DNA of 64,000 nt, taken from assembly GCA_009829735.1 (NCBI GenBank), contig CM020619.1, positions 33,272,283-33,336,282 on the forward strand, written 5' to 3'. Origin of the DNA: Pyropia yezoensis (lineage: Eukaryota; Rhodophyta; Bangiophyceae; Bangiales; Bangiaceae). The notes beneath the pieces are model-generated. The model did no database searches. It was given only the letters and a program-made list of their open reading frames with translations, and had not been told where the DNA came from. Shown here one piece after another: positions 54,529 to 64,000 of the stretch. The number at the start of each line of letters is the position of its first letter. The stretch's first letter is position 1. Position numbers and translations under genes: made by a program.

Positions 54529-56312
54529 TTGGACGTGCCCTTAGATAGTGAGCTTGTGCAGCGCGTTCCCCAAAATCTCGATGTAATTGGCACAGTGCCT
54601 GTGCTTTTGGTCGCCAAGTCCACGGCGATTGATCGCTGGCCCATGAGGAGCCTGGCGGGGGGCGCCAGTTCGCTCCAGCCGGGATGGCTCCAAGGACACC
54701 ACCATCAACGGGCGGCGCTCCTTGGCCCAGCTGGCCTCACGCGTGGAGGTGAGCACCTCCTCACCTCTCTCTGCTCAGACAACCCCCGCTCCACCCCCCT
54801 TTTTCGTCACTCGACTCGCGGCAACGGCCACTTGGTGGTTTTGTGGGTTGTGTATAGTTCAACTGCCAGAGGCTTTCCTGGGGCTCCGCCCCCCCGCGAC
54901 CGCCAGCGCGCAGGGTTGGGCCGCCCCGCCGGGGGCCCCGCACGAAAGACACGCCCGGTCGCCTGTCTCGCTGTGGCTTGGCGAACTGTTGGCCAGCCCC
55001 CGCCACAGCCCCCCTCCCCTCTCCCTGTGTGCGCCCCCAGCTGGGCTGTTGTCACACAAACGTGCGCTGCCGCGGGGAAGGGGTGTGTGGCCTCCAGTCA
55101 CCGCCTGGGGGTGGACCAGCCGTGGCGATCAGCGAGGGGAGGTGTTGGAGGTGGGAGGGGGCGTGCCGGCGACTGTGCGGTGGGAGCAAGGCCGAGGGGG
55201 GACAGAGGCGGTTTCACACAGGTGGTTCCGCGTGGAGCTGGCCGCAACACACGCACAGCGCGGCCGCTCCCAGGCAGTCCAGAGGGAAGAGCAGCTTGCC
55301 CCCCCCCCCTCGCGCGCGGGTGCCAAGCGTCCATTGATCCCCTGCCGACATATGCGACCATGGCGGCCACCCGCGGGCGGCGGGCCGCCCCGCCAGAGTA
55401 CGAGCGCGCCGGTTGCTGGCCACGTCCCGCCACCACCCCGGGACCGACCGACCGCCGCCAGTGTCCCCCCCGGGTCTCAGTCGGCGCAGCAGCGTGGACA
55501 CCACTCTCTCCCACGGGCTGGGGCACCCACCCGTGGCGCGCGCCGCGCGCGCACCCGCCGGCTCCCACCGGGCCATTCCGTCGAGCGGGCTATATCCCCG
55601 CCCTTGCCTCAATCCCCCTCCCCCCCTCCTCCTCTCTACTCCCGCCGCGCCCCTCATCCGCCGCCGCGTCCCGCGGAGCCGATCGCGGTGGGTGTGTGCG
55701 CCGCAAACGTTTTCCGAGCGGTGGGGCGCGGTGTGAGCGGGCTTCCTAGGGACGGCGGGTAAGTGTGTGGTCTGGGGGGGCGGCCGCCCACGCCGTGGCG
55801 GGGCGGTACCGCCGCCCCCCCCCCCCCCGCCCCTGCCCTCGGCACACCCTTGTCGGCTTCAATCCTGGGGACACGCCACTGGGTGACTGGGGGTGGGGTG
55901 GGGCCCTCCAGGTGGCGCCGCCGTCGCCGCCGCACCGTCGCGACGCACGCACCTCCAGGTGGCACTTGCTCCACCGGCGGCTCGCTGGGGCCATTCCCTT
56001 CTTGTCCACCGGGGGAGGTGCGCGAGCGCGCAGGGGGTGGTGCGCGAGGGCCATCGCGGGTGGGGGGGTGCGCGGCAGGTTGCTGCTGGAGGAGGGGGCG
56101 TGCTTGGTGCGATTCTCACGTCGGCGACGCCACCTGCTGGCAGGGCGGTCGGCCGGCCGGCTTCTTGTTCCCAGTTTCCCCCCACCCGCCGTGCGCGCCT
56201 GTGTGGGGTGGGTGGCTGCGTGGCGGGCGCCCGCGTTGCTGGCTGGGGGGGGAGGGGTGGGGTGCCGCCGCCACCCCGCGAGCCGTTTCTCCTGTGTTGG
56301 AAACGGGGGTGA
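54529..56312. other. Region with a possible exon, otherwise unresolved
   Basis: A short plus-strand stretch ending at 54748 (SSRDGSKDTTINGRRSLAQLASRVE) is followed by a GTGAGC donor-like site and has protein-like composition; it could be an upstream exon of the gene at 56313-59837 or a fragment of an older element. The rest, to 56312, has Arg/Pro-rich overlapping frames that I do not accept. Confidence 0.25.
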
Positions 56313-59300
56313 GGGGGGGGGCGGCAGGGCGGGCGCGTTGTCTTCTATTCTTGTGCCCTTTCTGTGACGGAGAGGGATAGAAAGGCGGACCGCGAGCGCG
56401 ATCTCGAACGGTGCCGCCGGCGACCGGTGGTGCGCCGCGCGGCGGATGCAACGGCGGCGTCGGCGGTGGAGGGTGCCGGTGGGGAGGGTGGCGGCAGCCG
56501 TGGTGGCGGTGGTGGGGGTGGCTCGTGGTGGGCCATGAGCATCCCCTCGTCGCCGCCGCCACGGGCGGTACACGACGCGGCGGCGGCGGGGAACGGCGGC
56601 GGCGGCGACGGCGGCGGGAATGGCGGTGGCGGCAGAGGGGGGAGAGCGTGGGTTGGGGCGGCACTCGCGGGGGCGGCGGCGGCCGAGACAGCGGCCGCGG
56701 CGGCGGAGGGGGCGACGCCACCCCCTGCGCCTTCCCCCCCCCCAACCCAGCGGGGGCGCTGCCGCCGCCGGTCGGCCGCGTCGTCGTCGGCCGACGAGCG
56801 GGCGGCGGTGTGGGACGGGGGAGAGCGGGACGACGGCGAAGGTGCCCGCGGGGGCGACGGCGATGACGCGGGCCGGGTGCGGCGGCACCACCGCCACCGC
56901 CACCGGCACGTGAGGCGGGTGGTCAAGGGGGACGCGCCGGGCGTGGCGGGTGGGCTCGTCGTCCCCCACCGCCACCCATCCCCGGTGGTGCTGTCGGCAA
57001 CGGAAGCCGACGTGGCGGCGGCGGCAGCCGCAGCGGCGACGGCAGCCGCAGCTCTGGGGGCACCTGGCAAGTCGGCGGGGGCGGCGGCGGCACGCCCGCG
57101 GGCGGCGCGGCGGGCGGCGAGCCGGGCGGGGTCCCTCCCGCCCCCCCTGTCGGGCGCGTGGGAGGGGCCAACGGCGCCGACGGCAGAGTCCGACGCGGAG
57201 GGCGCCACGCCGCCGTCCCCCCGCCCGGACCGCCGCACCTCGCGGGTCGTGTCCCACCGCCACGCGCACCGCCACACCCACACCCACACGCACCTGTACG
57301 TGCCGCCGCTCGGGGGCGTCGGCGGCAGTGCGACAAGGGGTGGGTGCGCCCGCTGTGCGGGTGCTGGGGTGACGTCGGCCACCGCCCTTTTTGGGGGCGG
57401 GGGGGGGCAAGCGCTCGTCCGCGTCCCGGGCGTGTCCCTGGCCCCGGGGGAGGGCGCGGCGACCGGGGGGGAAGGCGCGGTGGCAAAGGGGGGGCGTGTG
57501 GGCGCGCCGCCGGTCACGGTAGCCGCCGCGGGCACTCGAGGGGGCTTGGGAGGAGGGGGGTTGACCTCCCCAGTAACCCTCTCGTCGGGCGGCGCCCCAG
57601 CTAGGTGGCGGGGCAGCGGCGGCGCCGGTGGCGGCAGCGCGGGTGCGTCGTGGGCGTCAGTGCCGGGCGGGAGCTTGGTGCAGGTGTCCTCACTCCTCAC
57701 TGCAGTGCCCAGTGCGCCGCCGTCGCCGGGCGTGACGTCTCCCGGCCTGAGCGTTGGTGGGGGTGGCGATGGTGGCGGCGGCGGTCGTGGGCGGGGAAGG
57801 GGCTTCAGCGTCGGCGGAGGCGGAGGCGGTGGCGGTGGCGGCAGGGGCGGCGGTGGCGGCGGCAGCATCTCCCCTGCGCGGCATGGCGTGGCGAGCGCCG
57901 GCACGGGCACGGGCGCAACGGTGGCGGGGGGGGGGACGCCCCCCCCCCCGGGCTGGACGTCTTCCGCCCCCCCCGCCACCAAACGGTACGACGAGATGCC
58001 CATCTCCCCTCCCCCCCTTGACTCGCCGTACGCCGAGACGCCGCTCCCCCTCCCCCCCCCCGACTCGCCCGTCGCGGTCGGGGCGGTAGCAGCTGCCGCG
58101 GCGGCGCTTCGCCTCCCACCCGGTGCCCTGGGCGGCAGCCGGCGGCGGCACCATCACCGGCACCGGTCGCCACGACGTGGGCCCCGCGTCCGCCGCGTGG
58201 CGAGCTCTTCATCGACGGGCTCGTCTGCCGATGTGCCGTCGGCGTCCTCGTCGTCTGCGTCGTCGGTGCGCCCAACGTCGGCTGCCGCCTGGGCACCGGG
58301 GATGACCGCCGCGCGGCGGCGGCGCGCTGCGGCGGCTGAGGCCACATCATCAACGGTCAAGCGCACGTGGACGGCGGAGGACCTTGGGGGCGGAGTGTCA
58401 GTGGGCGTCGGCGTCAGCGTCGAGGACCTGCTGTCGCAGCGTGCGGCGGCCAAAGGGAAAGGAGGAGGGTGGCGACCGGGCGACTCGCAGCCGCCACAAC
58501 CGCCACCGACGCCGCCGCCGCCGCCCGTGCCGTCAACGCCGCCCCCCCCTCCACCGCCACGGCCGTCCACCCCGCCGGCACGGCCCGGCGGCGACGCTGC
58601 CGTGGCCGTGGCAGCACGCCGCCCGTCACCAGTCGTGGTCCGGCTGCCGTCCCTCTCGGACGCCCCCCGCGGGCGGCGGCGGAGCAGCGGCGGCCTCTCC
58701 CCGCGCCCACACCCCATCCACGGGGGGGAGTCCCCCCCGCCGGGCGCTGGGCGTCGGGGGGGCGCAGCGGCCGCCGCCGCCACCGCTGCTGCAGCGGCGG
58801 CGGCCGCCGCCCATGGACAGCCGCTCATCTTTGAGGAGTTGGACCGGCCGCCGTGGACGTCCGCGTCTCCCCCCCCGCTCCCCCCTTCCCCCGCCCGCGG
58901 CTATGCGGCCGGCGTTCCTCCCTCCCGGCCGATGGCCTCCCCCCCCCCAGCAGAGGGGTCGGCGGCGGCCGAAGTGCGGTGGGGCCTGGCTGCCCCCACG
59001 CTCCCACGGCGACGAGCGATTAGTCTGACGCCTGCCACGCCGTCAGCGCCGCTGGCTGTTTGGGACGACGCGTCCACCGACACGTCCTCGTCGTCGGCGG
59101 CGGCAGCAGCAGCGGCGGCTTCCCCGAGTGCGAAGGGCGTCGTGCCACAGCAGCAGCAGCAGCAGCGGCAGGCGGCAGGCACCACGGCGGGGCGTGCGGG
59201 GAGCTCGTCGTCGGGCGTCTACCCGCCGCCGCCGTGGGCGCCGCCGTTTGTGGTTGGCGGGATCCTCCGCCGCACCGAGTCGGTGCCCCCCTCCCCGCCA

Positions 59301-59837
59301 GCCGTTGGTGGCCCATCGTCGGCGGCCGCGAGCGCGTCGGCCGGCTGGGCGGCGACAGGCGCGGCGCCTTTGGAGGCGGCGGCCGACAACGGGCGGGATG
59401 CGGAGACGGCTGCCGCCGCCGCCGGCCGGCGGGTACGCATTATGGAACCCCCCCACGACGGTTCGTGGCGGTCGCGGGTGCGGCACCCGCCGCGGCGGCA
59501 ATCGGCCGCCGCCGCCGACGGTGGCGGGGGGGCCGTGACGGCGCTCCGCCGGTGGAGCGGGGACTTGCTGCGGCTGGGCCGCCGGTCGGGCAGTGGGTCG
59601 GGGGGGGGGGGCGGCGGCGGCGGTGGCAGCGGCGGCGGCGGTTGGAGCTTTTTGCCGTGCACCGGCAGCCGTGGGACCGGCACCTTGTCCGACGACGACG
59701 ACGCGGCGGCGGCGGTCGCCGCCGCCGCCGCCGACGGGGGGCGGCGTAGCGGCGGGCGGAGAGCGGACGCGGCTGGCCGCAGCGGCGGGGGGGGGGTGTT
59801 TGAGCCGCCGGGCCGCTCGTTTGGGAGGCGGCGGTAG
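56313..59837 (+). CDS. Long disordered Ser/Pro/Arg-rich protein
   Basis: The plus-strand frame is open from 56313 to a stop at 59837 (about 1170 codons) and lacks an ATG at its beginning. A pyrimidine-rich tract at about 56339-56362 followed by GACGGAG suggests a 3-prime splice site, so this is probably a last or internal exon. Composition is that of a disordered regulator: Gly/Ala runs, SPPPLDSP and TPLPLPPPDSP (about 58010-58070), a basic HRSPRRGPRVRRVASSSST stretch (about 58165-58225), RRAISL (about 59010) and ILRRTES (about 59260), RRQSA (about 59500), and a Trp-Ser-rich LRRWSGDLLRLGRRSG patch (about 59545-59590). The repeated R-R-x-S/T sites would suit basophilic kinases. A gln run lies near 59150. 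No folded domain is recognised. Alternative frames lack these motifs, which supports the strand and frame. Confidence 0.5.
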   Translation, partial: GGGRQGGRVVFYSCALSVTERDRKADRERDLERCRRRPVVRRAADATAASAVEGAGGEGGGSRGGGGGGGSWWAMSIPSSPPPRAVHDAAAAGNGGGGDGGGNGGGGRGGRAWVGAALAGAAAAETAAAAAEGATPPPAPSPPPTQRGRCRRRSAASSSADERAAVWDGGERDDGEGARGGDGDDAGRVRRHHRHRHRHVRRVVKGDAPGVAGGLVVPHRHPSPVVLSATEADVAAAAAAAATAAAALGAPGKSAGAAAARPRAARRAASRAGSLPPPLSGAWEGPTAPTAESDAEGATPPSPRPDRRTSRVVSHRHAHRHTHTHTHLYVPPLGGVGGSATRGGCARCAGAGVTSATALFGGGGGQALVRVPGVSLAPGEGAATGGEGAVAKGGRVGAPPVTVAAAGTRGGLGGGGLTSPVTLSSGGAPARWRGSGGAGGGSAGASWASVPGGSLVQVSSLLTAVPSAPPSPGVTSPGLSVGGGGDGGGGGRGRGRGFSVGGGGGGGGGGRGGGGGGSISPARHGVASAGTGTGATVAGGGTPPPPGWTSSAPPATKRYDEMPISPPPLDSPYAETPLPLPPPDSPVAVGAVAAAAAALRLPPGALGGSRRRHHHRHRSPRRGPRVRRVASSSSTGSSADVPSASSSSASSVRPTSAAAWAPGMTAARRRRAAAAEATSSTVKRTWTAEDLGGGVSVGVGVSVEDLLSQRAAAKGKGGGWRPGDSQPPQPPPTPPPPPVPSTPPPPPPPRPSTPPARPGGDAAVAVAARRPSPVVVRLPSLSDAPRGRRRSSGGLSPRPHPIHGGESPPPGAGRRGGAAAAAATAAAAAAAAAHGQPLIFEELDRPPWTSASPPPLPPSPARGYAAGVPPSRPMASPPPAEGSAAAEVRWGLAAPTLPRRRAISLTPATPSAPLAVWDDASTDTSSSSAAAAAAAASPSAKGVVPQQQQQQRQAAGTTAGRAGSSSSGVYPPPPWAPPFVVGGILRRTESVPPSPPAVGGPSSAAASASAGWAATGAAPLEAAADNGRDAETAAAAAGRRVRIMEPPHDGSWRSRVRHPPRRQSAAAADGGGGAVTALRRWSGDLLRLGRRSGSGSGGGGGGGGGSGGGGWSFLPCTGSRGTGTLSDDDDAAAAVAAAAADGGRRSGGRRADAAGRSGGGGVFEPPGRSFGRRR

Positions 59838-61325
59838 GAGGGAGGGGGGGGACGGTGGCAGGGGTGGGGAGTGGTGCGGCTGGGAGAGCGGGGGGTGGAC
59901 AAGCGCCCTCGTCTGCAGAAAGCGTGGTGGCGACAACACGTAAAGCGGTCCTCGTCGCGGCGATTCCAGGTGGCTCACGAGTGAAACATTCGGAGTCTTT
60001 TATTTTTTCTTTTCGGTAGTCAATGTTGCTGCGTGACCAAAAGAGCCCTGCTCGCGCCGACACTGGTCTTGAGGTGACGCAGCGAACGGTGGCGACGTCT
60101 TCTCTCGTCACATGATCTCACCTGAGGTGCGGCCGTTTTGCCTGGCCCCACCTTTCCCTCAAAGGCCACCCTAACCCCTCCCCCGCTCGCACGCCGCATG
60201 TAAGGGCCATAGTGAAGGGGGCGCGCGTACCGCCCTCTTCATTTCTGTTCCTGAACACCGCACCCGACAGGCTGCTCCGTCCTCTGGGTCGCTTTCCCCC
60301 CACCCCCGTCTCGGCGGCTGTGGCTGCGGTGGCGGCGGCGGCCAAGCCCACGCCAGCGTGAGGAGGGGAGCGTCTACGGCGACAGCGGGGGGCTGGTCTG
60401 GAGCTGGCGGCAATGGTACCCGCGGCTGTGACGGCTGCCGCAGCGGCGGCGACGGCGGCGGCGGCGGGTGGGGCTGCGGCGGCGGCGACGTCGGCGGCGG
60501 TCGCGGCGGCGACCGCACCAGCCGCTGCAGCACCAGACGCGGTACCCAGCTTGCCTCTTGTGGCAGGCGCCGCGCTTCTTCCGCCACCACTCCCCTTCCG
60601 CTTTTTTACCCGGCGGTGGCGCGGGTCACCCACGCTCCTGGCCCCGCGACCGACGCGACCGAAGTTGGCCGCCGAGGTCAGGACGTGGGTGACGGCACCC
60701 TGCGGTGCCGTCATGGCTCATCACATTTATCATCCGCGTCGCGGCGGTGGCGGCAGTGGCATCCCCACCGGTGGAGTCGACCGCCGCAGCCGTGGCCGCG
60801 GTGGGGTGGCCGCCGTCCCGCCCCCTGTGCTGCCGCCGGGGCGACCACCCCGGCTTTCTCGACGGGGGCGCCCGTCGCGACAGGGGATGTTGCTGCCAGG
60901 GGGGGGATGCCTGTGGTAGCGGCGGCAGGGCTCCTATCGGCAGTGGTGTGCGGGCTGGGCAGACGGCGGACGTGGCGGTACAACCTGCTGCCGCTAGTGT
61001 TCCTCCCCTACGAGCCCCGTGCGCTGCCCTCCTCCGCCGCCACGTCAACGTCCACACGCTGGGGCAGGCGTCGGACGCGGGCCACGCCCTCTTGGACCGG
61101 CCGATAGCCACCCGCTGGGGCAGGGAGAGGTGGGCCGCCTCGCGGTGACGGCGGCGGTGGCAGCAGCGGCAGCAGCAGCTGCAGAGGCAGCTGATGGGTA
61201 CGTGACTGCTGCCGTTCCTCCCCGCCCTCCGCTTTCCCCCAGTGAAAGCAGTCTCGTAACTCCACCTTCCGGCTGGGCTGCCGCCCCCGCCCCCACTCTC
61301 CGACACGCGCAACATTCACGGACAA
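59838..61325. other. GC-rich DNA, coding uncertain
   Basis: A minus-strand frame from an ATG at 60714 to 60118 (Ala-rich middle, start MTAPQGAVTHVL) and a plus-strand frame around 60413-60919 overlap and are mirror images in composition; I cannot choose. A plus-strand phrase HVNVHTLGQASDAGHALLDRP near 61040-61100 looks protein-like and may belong to the gene to its right. Confidence 0.3.
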
Positions 61326-62687
61326 GTGTGGGCGCTGATCGAGGCACGGTCGTCGCGGCCGCGGCCGCCGAGTGGGACGTCCCCTGTCGCCTGCAAGGCC
61401 GGGCTTGTTGGGAGTGTTGGTGGGGAAACGCCACGCTCGTCACCGTCAGCCGGTGGTGGTGGTCCAGGTTGGCGCCGCTCCCCTTCTGTGGGTGTTTGGC
61501 GCTGTTATGGATGCGGGCGCGAACGCGCCCGCGGGGGCGCCGCCCAAAAGGGTAAGCAGATGGGGCATCCCCTGTCAAAGGAAGTTCGAAGGGGGGCGTG
61601 GGGGGGGCGCGGAGCGGACGTCATGGAGACGCCCCCCGTTTTCTTCACAGCCGTTGTGTTGCTCGCACGGGCGCGTCCGCCCGCGCGCCGCGCCGTCGCT
61701 GCATTCGTGAGGGGCGGTAGCGCCGCTCCTGCCTAGCGCGGCGCCCCCGCCAGCAGCCGGCACGTCGCTCCCGCAGGCGGGGACGCGGTGGCAATCGTTC
61801 CGGCCATCCCCGACGGGTGGCTGGCCGTGGGCGGCGCCACTCCTTGGGCCGTGCCGTCTCCGCCGCCCCCGCGGTGGCTCCTCTTTGACGACGCCGCGTT
61901 GTGCTTGTCAAGGCCATCCACGCTGCCGTGTGACTGCTGTTGCTTGCACGTGCCGCGGCGCATGGCCTTCCCTCCTCCCTCTCAATGTTTTGGGCCATCT
62001 GGAGACACGCGTGGCGACGCCACCGCCTATCTCCTCCCCTTCCGCCACCGCCGTCGCTCCCGCTGCCACCGCCACCGCCGTCGCTGCCGCCGCCTCCGCC
62101 GCCACCGTCGCCGCCGCCCCATTCGCCACCCCATTCGATACCCCCGAGGCGGTGGACAGTGGGGTGTCAGGGCTTCATCGCCGCCGACGTTGGGCACCGC
62201 CTTTTCGGCGTCTTATGTAGCGACGACGGCGGCGGTGGCGGTGGCGGTTGGGGCGGTGGCGGTGGCGGTTGGGGCGGTGGCGGTGGCATTCGTGGTGGTC
62301 AAGACGCCGCCGTCGTCGGTAGTGGTGGCGCCGCTGTTGCGGCGCCAGCCGGCGTGCAAGCGGGAAACCCCTGCAAATGCCATCCGCGTCGCCGCAGCTG
62401 GCCCAACCGTGGCCCGGGCGATTGGTCAACTACCGTCTGCGTGGCCATTGGTGGATGGCTGTTTGACCGGTGCAGCGTCGTGCTTTTTTGGTACACATGA
62501 CAATGAGCGTGAAGAGCTCGTACGCCGTCGAAGGCGGGAACGAATAGAGCTCTTGTCTTCTCGCTTCAAGTGCGCTATGCTTATTCGCCGGCAAGGTGCA
62601 CCATGCACAGGACCACACCTCAGCGGGGGTTGTGCAGTCCCCGCCCGTCCCACCCCTCTTCATCACGGAAGGGGGCGTAATCAATGA
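61326..62687 (+). CDS. Candidate spliced gene with Val/Ala membrane segment
   Basis: Exact gene structure is unresolved. A strong donor (AAAAGG|GTAAGC at 61552) and acceptor (CCGTTTTCTTCACAG ending 61650) define a likely 99-base intron. A later exon-like stretch from about 61777 reads DAVAIVPAIPDGWLAVGGATPW and PPRWLLFDDAALC. Further right the same frame gives a Val/Ala membrane-like segment encoded by a short tandem repeat (about 62215-62310), then a basic part with EREELVRRRRRERIELL, ending at 62687. It may be a membrane protein with a cytosolic basic tail. No family recognised. Confidence 0.3.
61552..61650 (+). other. Probable 99-base intron
   Basis: Donor GTAAGC and a pyrimidine-rich acceptor ending TTCTTCACAG make it one of the best-scoring GT-AG pairs seen in the window outside the two recognised genes. 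Confidence 0.5.
62226..62292 (+). repeat. GGCGGTGGCGGTTGGGGC tandem repeat
   Basis: About three near-perfect 24-base units (GGTGGCGGTGGCGGTTGGGGC). In one plus frame they read AVAVAVGA repeated, a hydrophobic stretch. Confidence 0.75.
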
Positions 62688-63425
62688 GGGGGCCCCCTCG
62701 AAATGGGCCTGGATTGTACCACACAAATCCCACGTCCAGCTCCCTGCCGGCTGTATGCGCTGGCGCCGCCCCATGCGTTGGCGCTGCCGCCGACGAGGAG
62801 GGGGGGCGAGGGAGTGTTAAGGTTGTCCTCCCCCTACGGGAGTTCCGGGGTCTGTCGAGGGGGGCTCCGCCGGTGCAAGCCGACTGTTGCTGGCAGCTGG
62901 ACGGATTGCCACGGTGGCAGCCGCCATCGATATTTCCTTTCCCCACCCCCCCGCTCTGGGGTCGCGGGGAGCGCGTGGGCGTGCGGCACGTCCGAGGGGT
63001 CCCCGCCCGGGCGCGCCCCGCCACAGCCTGCGTCCATGCTCGAGAGCGCCCCGCTATCCAGCGCATGCCCCGCCCCCCCTTCCTCCCCCCCTTCAGGGCC
63101 CGCTGAGGGGGTCAAGGCGGGGATCCGCCCTCTGGGCTGCACAGAAGCACCCGCCTCCGTGTGCGTCCCCACAGCTGCAGCTGGCGCCCGAGACCGCCGT
63201 CGCTCCCCATTCACAGCCGGCCTCTGTCGCCGCCACCCAGCCGCCATTTGGGCCGCCGTGGATGGCGCCCCCCCACTACCTTGGAGAGCCCACCTCCGTC
63301 GCCATTCACCGCCCCTTGGCCACCCGCCCACCTTGTCGGTGCATCGGCTGCGCCGTCCTTTGTCAGGGGGACTGGCCGTCGCTTGCGGCGGGGCTGGTGA
63401 CCCCGCGTGGGCCCCCCCCAGCCGG
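62688..63425. other. GC-rich spacer
   Basis: Overlapping Arg/Pro-rich frames only; no domain or splice-like structure that I can support. Confidence 0.35.
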
Positions 63426-63487
63426 GCGCGTGCCCGACCCGACGGGGGGCGTGCCGCCGCACGCCCCCCGTCGGGTCGGGCACGCGC
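63426..63487. repeat. 29-bp perfect inverted repeat with 4-base loop
   Basis: 63426-63454 and 63459-63487 pair without a mismatch around a CGCC loop; the arm begins GCGCGTGCCCGACCCGACGG. It lies about 30 bases upstream of the ATG of the candidate gene at 63519. Confidence 0.9.
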
Positions 63488-63518
63488 GCGGCAGCACCGC
63501 GTCCCCCCGTTGTGCACC

Positions 63519-64000
63519 ATGCGCGCGGCGCGGAGCCGTTCGGCGCCCTGTAGAACGGCGGCGGCGGCGGCTGCGATGGTGGGGATAGCAGCCGTGGCAG
63601 CGGCAGCCGGGGTGGCGGTCGCGGTTGTGGGGGATCCGGTGGCGCCGCCACCTCTCGGGGACCCCCCTCCCGCGGACAATAGTGCAGCCACGGCGGCGCG
63701 GCAGGCGGCGGCAGGCGGCGGCGGGCGTCCAGGTCATCCCCTTTCCCTCCCCGCCGTCCGGCCTCTCGGCGGGCCGCTTCCACGCCCTGCCGTCCCTGCA
63801 GTGCCGGCTGCACCCGTCCACGCCCGACCCAGACGCGGTGCGCGACCCGTTTGGCCGGGGCGGTACGGGGTGGGCGCTGCGGGTCAACGCGACGGCCGAG
63901 GCGGTGACCGTCCCGTATGCCGCTGGCACCTGTGCGTCGCCGCTCAATGATGACTTCCAGCGAGTATTTTCGCACCCTCCAGTGTGCGGCGGCTCGGCGC
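63519..64000 (+). CDS. Candidate secreted or membrane protein, cut by window edge
   Basis: The ATG at 63519 starts MRAARSRSAPCRTAAAAAA followed by MVGIAAVAAAAGVAVAVVG, a convincing signal peptide or anchor. Downstream, a different plus frame (from about 63730) is clearly more protein-like: VQVIPFPSPPSGLSAGRFH, CRLHPSTPDPDAVRDPFG, WALRVNATAEAVTVPYA, NDDFQRVFSHPPVCGG, with one N-glycosylation-like NAT site and several Cys. The frames meet in a GGCGGCAGGCG tandem, so a small length error or a short unrecognised intron may lie there. It continues past 64000. No family assigned. Confidence 0.35.

Noticed and set aside
55746-58003. Minus-strand frames of about 550 codons opposite the long disordered protein
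   Set aside because: They are Pro/Arg-rich shadows; the plus frame carries coherent phosphorylation-like motifs and the minus frames do not.

Overview
The window looks like nuclear DNA of a very GC-rich eukaryote. The genes are split by short GT-AG introns, the proteins are full of Ala, Gly, Pro and Arg, and non-coding DNA carries long G and C runs on the same strand. This fits a bangiophyte red alga of the Porphyra/Pyropia kind, but that assignment is inferred from composition and gene structure and not from a marker gene.

Only two genes are recognised with confidence. A three-exon aminoacylase-1-like M20 peptidase (16010-18216, plus strand) has all expected metal and catalytic residues and an Ala-rich signal-like leader. 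It converges on a three-exon LRAT/H-rev107-type NlpC/P60-fold protein with a membrane segment (20564-18559, minus strand). Three further proteins are probable but of unknown function: two Ala-rich helical proteins (22593-24035 minus, 31290-32588 plus) and a very long disordered Ser/Pro/Arg-rich protein (about 56313-59837 plus). Weaker gene candidates lie at 30616-31324, 61326-62687 and at the right edge from 63519.

The rest is largely mobile and repeated DNA. From 1.4 to 6.5 kb, on the minus strand, lies the decayed remnant of a large element-like gene with zinc-knuckle motifs, ending in a Gly/Ser minisatellite; its Cys-rich end part recurs at 9.7-10.2 kb. From 12.05 to 15.59 kb is a 3.5-kb DNA transposon with short terminal inverted repeats, seated in a G run and carrying a truncated transposase. 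A longer homologue of that transposase, apparently intact, is at 50.9-53.6 kb. It shows D, D and E candidate catalytic positions and a CxxC pair. From 34.66 to 35.58 kb is a compact element with 43-bp identical inverted repeats, a possible 5-bp target duplication and one zinc-finger ORF that reads out through the inverted repeat. Between 39 and 49 kb are at least four interleaved repeat families, including a 1-kb inverted-repeat element without a clear gene and a foldback element with about 200-bp arms.

Composition changes along the window. The stretches 10-33 kb and 54-64 kb are extremely GC-rich with homopolymer G/C tracts. The stretch 34-49 kb is visibly less GC-rich and is where repeats and broken genes concentrate. 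No rRNA, tRNA or CRISPR array was found.
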